Program-made: the position numbers and the translations under genes
Shown here: in pieces, positions 59,870 through 64,000 of the stretch
Layout: each line of letters starts with the position of its first letter
Position numbering within the stretch: the stretch's first letter is position 1
From: Actinomadura physcomitrii
GTDB lineage: Bacteria; Actinomycetota; Actinomycetes; Streptosporangiales; Streptosporangiaceae
NCBI RefSeq assembly: GCF_008923205.2
Contig: NZ_WBMS02000022.1
Coordinates: 29,064 to 93,063, forward strand
Length of the DNA stretch: 64,000 nucleotides
Direction of reading: 5' to 3'
The notes under the pieces: generated by a model
The model's input: only the letters and a program-made list of their open reading frames with translations
What the model was told of the DNA's origin: nothing
The model's database searches: none

Positions 59870-61207
59870 TCAGTCCCGGGCGTCCCGGACCAGGCACGGG
59901 CGCTTCGGGTCGAACGTCCAGCCGGGCACGAGGTACCGCATCGCCGCCGCGTCGTCGCGGTCGCCGAGGCCGTGCTCGCGGTACAGCCGGTTCGCCGCCG
60001 CGACCCGCTCCTCGTCGATCTGCACGCCGAGGCCGGGGGCGTCCGGCAGCGCCACCTCGCCGCCCTCGATCCGCAGCGGGTCGCGGGTGAGGCGCTGCCC
60101 GTCCTGCCAGATCCAGTGCGTGTCGATCGCCGTGATGTCGCCGGGCGCGGCCGCCGCCACGTGCGTGAACATCGCCAGCGACACGTCGAAGTGGTTGTTG
60201 GAGTGCGACCCCCAGGTCAGCCCCCAGGCCTGGCAGAGCTGCGCCACCCGCACCGAGCCGCGCATCGTCCAGAAGTGCGGGTCGGCGAGCGGGATGTCGA
60301 CCGCGTCGAGCCGGATCGCGTGCCCGAGCTCCCGCCAGTCCGTCGCGATCATGTTGGTGGCGGTCCGCAGCCCCGTCGCGCGGCGGAACTCCGCCATCGT
60401 CTCGCGGCCGGAGTAGCCGCGCTCGGCGCCGCACGGGTCCTCGGCGTAGGCCAGCACGCCCGCCAGGTCCCGGCCGACCCGGACGGCCTCGTCCAGCGAC
60501 CACGCGCCGTTCGGGTCCAGCGTGATCCGCGCGGACGGGAACCGCGCGGCGAGCGCCACCACCGCCTCCGCCTCCTCGTCGGGACGCAGCACCCCGCCCT
60601 TCAGCTTGAAGTCGGCGAAGCCGTACCGGTCCCGCGCCGCCTCCGCCTGCCGGACGATCGCGTCCGCCGTCAGCGCCTCCTCGTGCCGGACGCGCGGCCA
60701 TCCGTCCGCGCCGTCCTCCGGCTCCGGGTAGGGCAGGTCCGTGCGGCGCCGGTCCCCGACGTAGAACAGGTAGCCGAGGACCGGGATCCGCGTGCGCTGG
60801 ACGCCGTCGCCGAGCAGCGCGGCGGCGGGCACGCCGAGGTGCTTGCCCATCAGGTCGAGCAGGCACGACTCGATCGCGGTCAGCGCGTGCACGGCGACCC
60901 GCGTGTCGTGCGTCTGCGGGCCGCGCCCGGCCGCGTCCAGGTGGCCGAACGCGGCCCGCACGCCGCTGAGCACCTCGTCGGACCGGCCGATCCGGCGTCC
61001 GACGACGAGGTCCCGCGCGTCCTCCAGCGTCCGCCGGATGGCCTCGCCGCCCGGCACCTCGCCGGCGCCGGTGTTGCCGGACTCGTCGGTGAGCAGCAGC
61101 AGGTTCCGGGTGAAGAACGGCGCGTGCGCGCCGCTGAGGTTGAGCAGCATCGCGTCGCGGCCGGCGACCGGCACGACCCGCATCTCGCTGATCCTGGGCG
61201 TGCTCAT
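59870..61207 (-). CDS. gudD: Glucarate dehydratase (enolase superfamily)
   Basis: A 445-residue enzyme that dehydrates D-glucarate to 5-keto-4-deoxyglucarate. KLK with Lys201/Lys203, Asp231 and Asn233 (LDPNGAW), Glu256 (AEDP), Asn285 (TNMIATDW) and His339 (SHSNNHFD) are all present, the last at the same number as in E. coli. THWIWQDGQ near the C-terminus is distinctive for this subgroup. The ATG at 61207 lies 87 bases from a palindrome. No transporter or aldolase for glucarate is nearby. Confidence 0.94.
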   Translation of the reverse strand: MSTPRISEMRVVPVAGRDAMLLNLSGAHAPFFTRNLLLLTDESGNTGAGEVPGGEAIRRTLEDARDLVVGRRIGRSDEVLSGVRAAFGHLDAAGRGPQTHDTRVAVHALTAIESCLLDLMGKHLGVPAAALLGDGVQRTRIPVLGYLFYVGDRRRTDLPYPEPEDGADGWPRVRHEEALTADAIVRQAEAARDRYGFADFKLKGGVLRPDEEAEAVVALAARFPSARITLDPNGAWSLDEAVRVGRDLAGVLAYAEDPCGAERGYSGRETMAEFRRATGLRTATNMIATDWRELGHAIRLDAVDIPLADPHFWTMRGSVRVAQLCQAWGLTWGSHSNNHFDVSLAMFTHVAAAAPGDITAIDTHWIWQDGQRLTRDPLRIEGGEVALPDAPGLGVQIDEERVAAANRLYREHGLGDRDDAAAMRYLVPGWTFDPKRPCLVRDARD

Positions 61208-61293
61208 CGTCGTCCCGACCTCCCGGCTGTCCCCGTCGACCCCACCTCACGGACGATAGGAGCCTGCGGTGATACCCGTCCAACACTGTTTGC

Positions 61294-61307
61294 GCATCGT
61301 CCGATGC
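61294..61307. promoter_or_regulatory. Palindrome upstream of gudD
   Basis: GCATCG-TC-CGATGC is a 14-base inverted repeat between gudD and the broken P450 gene. It is a plausible operator for a GntR-like regulator of glucarate use, but no regulator is adjacent. Confidence 0.4.
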
Positions 61308-61317
61308 TCGTACTGGA

Positions 61318-61881
61318 TCAATCGACACCTCGTCCCAGCCCGGAGACGCGGAGGTGAGTGAGGGCGTGGACGGTGGACGAGTCGCGCCACTCGTACGACC
61401 GCAAGGCCATGCCGGGGAAGCGCGCGAACAGGCGGGGCAGGGTCTCGACCGCTTCCATGCGGGCGAGCGCCGCGCCGAGGCGGTAGTGCATGCCGCCGCC
61501 GAACGCCAGATGCGGCAGCGGCCCCCGCGCCAGGTCCAGCGGCCCCCGAGCCCGGTTCGCCGCGTCGAGGTGCACGCGGACGGCCTCGCCCGCGCGGACG
61601 TCCCGGCCGCCGAGCCGGTGGTCGGTGAGCGCCGTCCGGACGACCTGCCTGACCGGCCCCTCCACGCGCAGCAGCTCCTCGACCGACCGTCCCGGATCGG
61701 CCGCCAGGTCCTCGCGCTGCGCCGGATCGCGCAGCAGCGCCAGCACCGAGTTGGCGATGAGGTTCGCGGTCGTCTCGTGCCCCGCCGCCAGCAGCAGGAC
61801 GCAGGTGCTCGCGATCTCGTCGAGCGCGAGCCCGTCCGGCACCGTGAGCATGGCGCTGATGAAGTCGTCGCCCGGCCGCCC
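61318..61881 (-). pseudogene. Cytochrome P450 remnant (C-terminal half, haem cysteine lost)
   Basis: About 188 codons of a P450. The I-helix AAGHETT, the ExxR motif EELLRVEGPVR and the C-terminal GMALRSYEWR are clear. The haem-binding segment reads LAFGGGMHYRLGAALAR, where the usual FGxGxHxCxG Cys is Arg (codon at 61480-61482), one base from TGC. The first 200 or so residues are absent. Homology ends near 61881 at a stretch fused to a TetR gene, and the frame closes with TGA at 61894-61896. No functional enzyme can come from this. Confidence 0.9.
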
Positions 61882-62469
61882 GCGCCGACGACGTCAACCC
61901 GCGACCGCATCATCGATGTCGCGATGGAGCTCTTCGCCCGCAACGGCTACAAGGGCACGAGCGTCACGCAGATCGAGCGCGCGGTCGGCCTGACGCCCGG
62001 CGCCGGCGGCATCTAGCACCACTTCCGCAGCAAGGAGGCGGTGCTGAAGGCCGGCATCGAACGCCACATCGGCCGCATCGCCGCCCTGCGCGACATCCGG
62101 CACGTCTTCGCCGGGGTCGGCGACCCGCGCACCGAGCTGACGCTCACCGCCCGCTACGCGCTCACCGAACTCGACAACGAGGCCGAGCTGCTGCGCATCG
62201 TCGCCTCCGAGGCCCGCGCCCGGCCCGAACTCGTCGAGGACGCCGTCCAGCAGATCATCAGCACCACCTACGGCGGCTTCGCCGGCTGGCTCCGCGACCG
62301 CGCGGGCGTCCCCCCGGAGCAGGCCGACGCGATCGCCGCGGTCGGCCTCGGCGCGCTGCTGTCGTCCCGGCTCCTGCGCGCCCTCCTCGGCACCGACCCC
62401 ATCGGCGTCGACGACGACGCGCTCGTCACCACCTGGGTCGCCATGATCCTCAGCCGGATCCCGTCCTGA
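61879..62469 (+). pseudogene. TetR-family regulator pseudogene
   Basis: A complete TetR-like sequence except for two lesions. The N-terminal HTH reads TRDRIIDVAMELFARNGYKG with VTQIERAVGLTPGAGGI after it. The codon that should be Tyr before HHFRSKEAVL is TAG (62014-62016). There is also no in-frame start codon before residue TRDR. The next ATG is inside the first helix. The rest continues to SRIPS without frameshift, so decay is recent. It is head to head with the P450 remnant, as if one deletion removed both 5' ends. Confidence 0.88.
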
Positions 62470-62488
62470 CGGCCGGTCCCGGAAAGCC

Positions 62489-62531
62489 GGACGGCCGCGC
62501 CGGCACCATCGAGGCGCCGGCGCGGCCGTCC
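62489..62531. terminator. Bidirectional terminator between TetR remnant and ettA
   Basis: GGACGGCCGCGCCGGC and GCCGGCGCGGCCGTCC form a 16-bp perfect stem with an 11-base loop. It ends 9 bases before the ettA stop codon. Confidence 0.8.
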
Positions 62532-62540
62532 GTCAGCGGA

Positions 62541-64000
62541 TCAGTCGCGGGTGAGCTTGCGGTGCGTCACCCGGTGCGGGCGGGCGGCGTCGGCGCCCAG
62601 CCGCTCGATCTTGTTCTTCTCGTAGTCGGCGAAGTTGCCCTCGAACCAGAACCAGTTCGAGCCCTCCTCCCACGCCAGGATGTGCGTGGCGATGCGGTCC
62701 AGGAACCACCGGTCGTGCGAGGTGATCACGGCGCAGCCGGGGAACTCCAGCAGCGCGTTCTCCAGGCTGGACAGCGTCTCGGTGTCCAGGTCGTTGGTCG
62801 GCTCATCCAGCAGCAGCACGTTGCCGCCGAGCTTCAGGGTCAGCGCCAGGTTCAGCCGGTTGCGCTCACCGCCCGACAGCACCCCGGACGGCTTCTGCTG
62901 GTCGGGCCCCTTGAACCCGAACGCCGCCACGTACGCGCGGGACGGCATCTCGACCTGCCCGACGTTGATGTGGTCCAGGCCGTCGGAGACCACCTGCCAC
63001 ACCGTCTTCTTCGGGTCGATGCCGCCGCGCCCCTGGTCGACGTAGGACACCTTCACGGTCTCGCCGAGCCGCAGCTCACCGGAGTCCGGCTGCTCCTCGC
63101 CGACGATCATCCGGAACAGCGTGGTCTTGCCGACGCCGTTCGGGCCGATGACGCCGACGATGCCGTTCGGCGGCAGGTTGAACGACAGGTCCTCCATCAG
63201 GGACCGGTCGCCGAACCCCTTGCCCAGCTTGTCCGCGACGATCACCGTGTTGCCGAGGCGCGGACCCGGCGGGATCTGGATCTCCTCGAAGTCCAGCTTG
63301 CGGGTCTTGGCCGCCTCCGCCGCCATCTCCTCGTAGCGCTCCAGGCGCGCCTTGCTCTTCGTCTGCCGCGCCTTCGGGTTCGAGCGGACCCACTCCAGCT
63401 CTTCCTGCAGGCGCTTCTTGCGCTTGGCGTCCTTGTTGCCCTCGACCTTCAGCCGGTCGGCCTTCTTCTCCAGGTACGTGGAGTAGTTGCCCTCGTAGGG
63501 GTAGCAGCGGCCGCGGTCCAGCTCCAGGATCCACGTCGCCACGTTGTCCAGGAAGTACCGGTCGTGGGTGACGGCCAGGACGGTGCCCTCGTACTTGGCG
63601 AGGAACTGCTCCAGCCACTGCACGCTCTCGGCGTCCAGGTGGTTGGTGGGCTCGTCCAGCAGCAGCAGGTCGGGCGCCTCCAGCAGCAGCTTGCACAGCG
63701 CCACCCGCCGCCGCTCACCGCCCGACAGCTTCGACACGTCGGCGTCGCCGGGCGGGCAGCGCAGCGCGTCCATCGCCTGGTCGAGCTGGCTGTCGAGGTC
63801 CCAGGCGTTGCGATGGTCGAGCTGCTCCTGCAGCTTGCCCATCTCCTCCATGAGCTCGTCGGAGTAGTCCGTCGCCATCTTCTCGGCGATCTCGTTGAAC
63901 CGGTCGAGCATCGCCTTGGTCTCGGCGACGCCCTCCTGCACGTTCCCGAGGACGGTCTTCTCCTCGTTCAGCGGGGGCTCCTGCTGGAGCATGCCGACGG
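62541..64000 (-). CDS. ettA: Energy-dependent translational throttle protein EttA (ABC-F), partial
   Basis: The last 486 or so codons of an ABC-F ATPase. The N-terminus, including the first Walker A, lies beyond the window. Visible are the first LSGGERRRVALCKLL signature with LLLDEPTNHLD, the P-site tRNA interaction linker (KARQTKSKARLERYEEM), the second Walker A GPNGVGKTTLF, a second LSGGERNRLNLAL and LLLDEPTNDLD. It binds the ribosome and gates entry into elongation when energy is low. The Walker B Glu residues needed for hydrolysis are present in both domains. Confidence 0.95.
   Translation of the reverse strand, partial: VGMLQQEPPLNEEKTVLGNVQEGVAETKAMLDRFNEIAEKMATDYSDELMEEMGKLQEQLDHRNAWDLDSQLDQAMDALRCPPGDADVSKLSGGERRRVALCKLLLEAPDLLLLDEPTNHLDAESVQWLEQFLAKYEGTVLAVTHDRYFLDNVATWILELDRGRCYPYEGNYSTYLEKKADRLKVEGNKDAKRKKRLQEELEWVRSNPKARQTKSKARLERYEEMAAEAAKTRKLDFEEIQIPPGPRLGNTVIVADKLGKGFGDRSLMEDLSFNLPPNGIVGVIGPNGVGKTTLFRMIVGEEQPDSGELRLGETVKVSYVDQGRGGIDPKKTVWQVVSDGLDHINVGQVEMPSRAYVAAFGFKGPDQQKPSGVLSGGERNRLNLALTLKLGGNVLLLDEPTNDLDTETLSSLENALLEFPGCAVITSHDRWFLDRIATHILAWEEGSNWFWFEGNFADYEKNKIERLGADAARPHRVTHRKLTRD

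Noticed and set aside
61318..61893. A functional short P450-like gene
   Set aside because: The N-terminal half and haem Cys are missing, so it is treated as a pseudogene.

Overview
The window reads as chromosomal DNA of a very GC-rich filamentous actinomycete. The style fits a Streptosporangiales or Thermomonosporaceae member such as Actinomadura. That placement is an inference from strong G/C third-position bias, GTG and TTG starts, apparently leaderless promoters, a mycobacterial-type RpiB, a FrnE-like single-Cys DsbA protein, two PucR-type regulators, and an XRE regulator with a TPR-like body beside a small divergent partner. No insertion sequence, prophage, CRISPR array, rRNA or tRNA was recognised. 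Most of the window is ordinary chromosome.

Left part, 1 to about 18 kb. A minus-strand selA-selB-selD operon (4221 to 82) makes the selenocysteine machinery and ends in an extraordinary C/G homopolymer hairpin at the window edge. Next come a PucR-type regulator, a fatty acyl-AMP ligase, an acyl-CoA desaturase and a secreted lipase, which form a fatty-acid-handling neighbourhood. An extracellular nuclease follows, with a possible Pho-type box, then a small membrane protein and a luciferase-like oxidoreductase. A GABA module closes this part: a GABA aminotransferase diverges from a PucR regulator that is coupled to a succinate-semialdehyde-type dehydrogenase, and a perfect 14-bp palindrome lies between them.

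Middle part, 18 to 44 kb. This holds an esterase, a giant 1546-residue protein of unknown function, a small charge-segregated membrane protein, a fused acetyl/propionyl-CoA carboxyltransferase and an amidase. A signalling patch follows: an orphan histidine kinase, a Ser/Thr kinase with a cationic external tail, and a membrane PP2C phosphatase. Next are RpiB, a Pro/Gln-tailed membrane protein and a MinD/CooC-like ATPase in one direction, then a DsbA-like protein and aminopeptidase N. An unknown Cys-rich protein overlaps malQ tail to tail. A second amidase and a membrane NERD protein end this part.

Right part, 44 to 64 kb. Here are ilvD, a DUF1330 protein, an FmdB zinc ribbon, an HNH protein, a prolyl oligopeptidase and a methyltransferase. 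An XRE regulator with a coupled GNAT gene faces a divergent small partner across an 18/20 dyad. MscS, a truncated haemoglobin, a GH13 glucosidase, a secreted S37 tripeptidyl aminopeptidase, a thioesterase and glucarate dehydratase follow. Then comes a clear genomic scar: a truncated P450 that has lost its haem cysteine is fused head to head with a TetR gene that has lost its start and carries an in-frame TAG. The window closes inside ettA. Nearly every convergent gene pair is separated by a strong GC stem, and two intergenic regions hold clusters of hairpins that look like a genome-specific repeat class.
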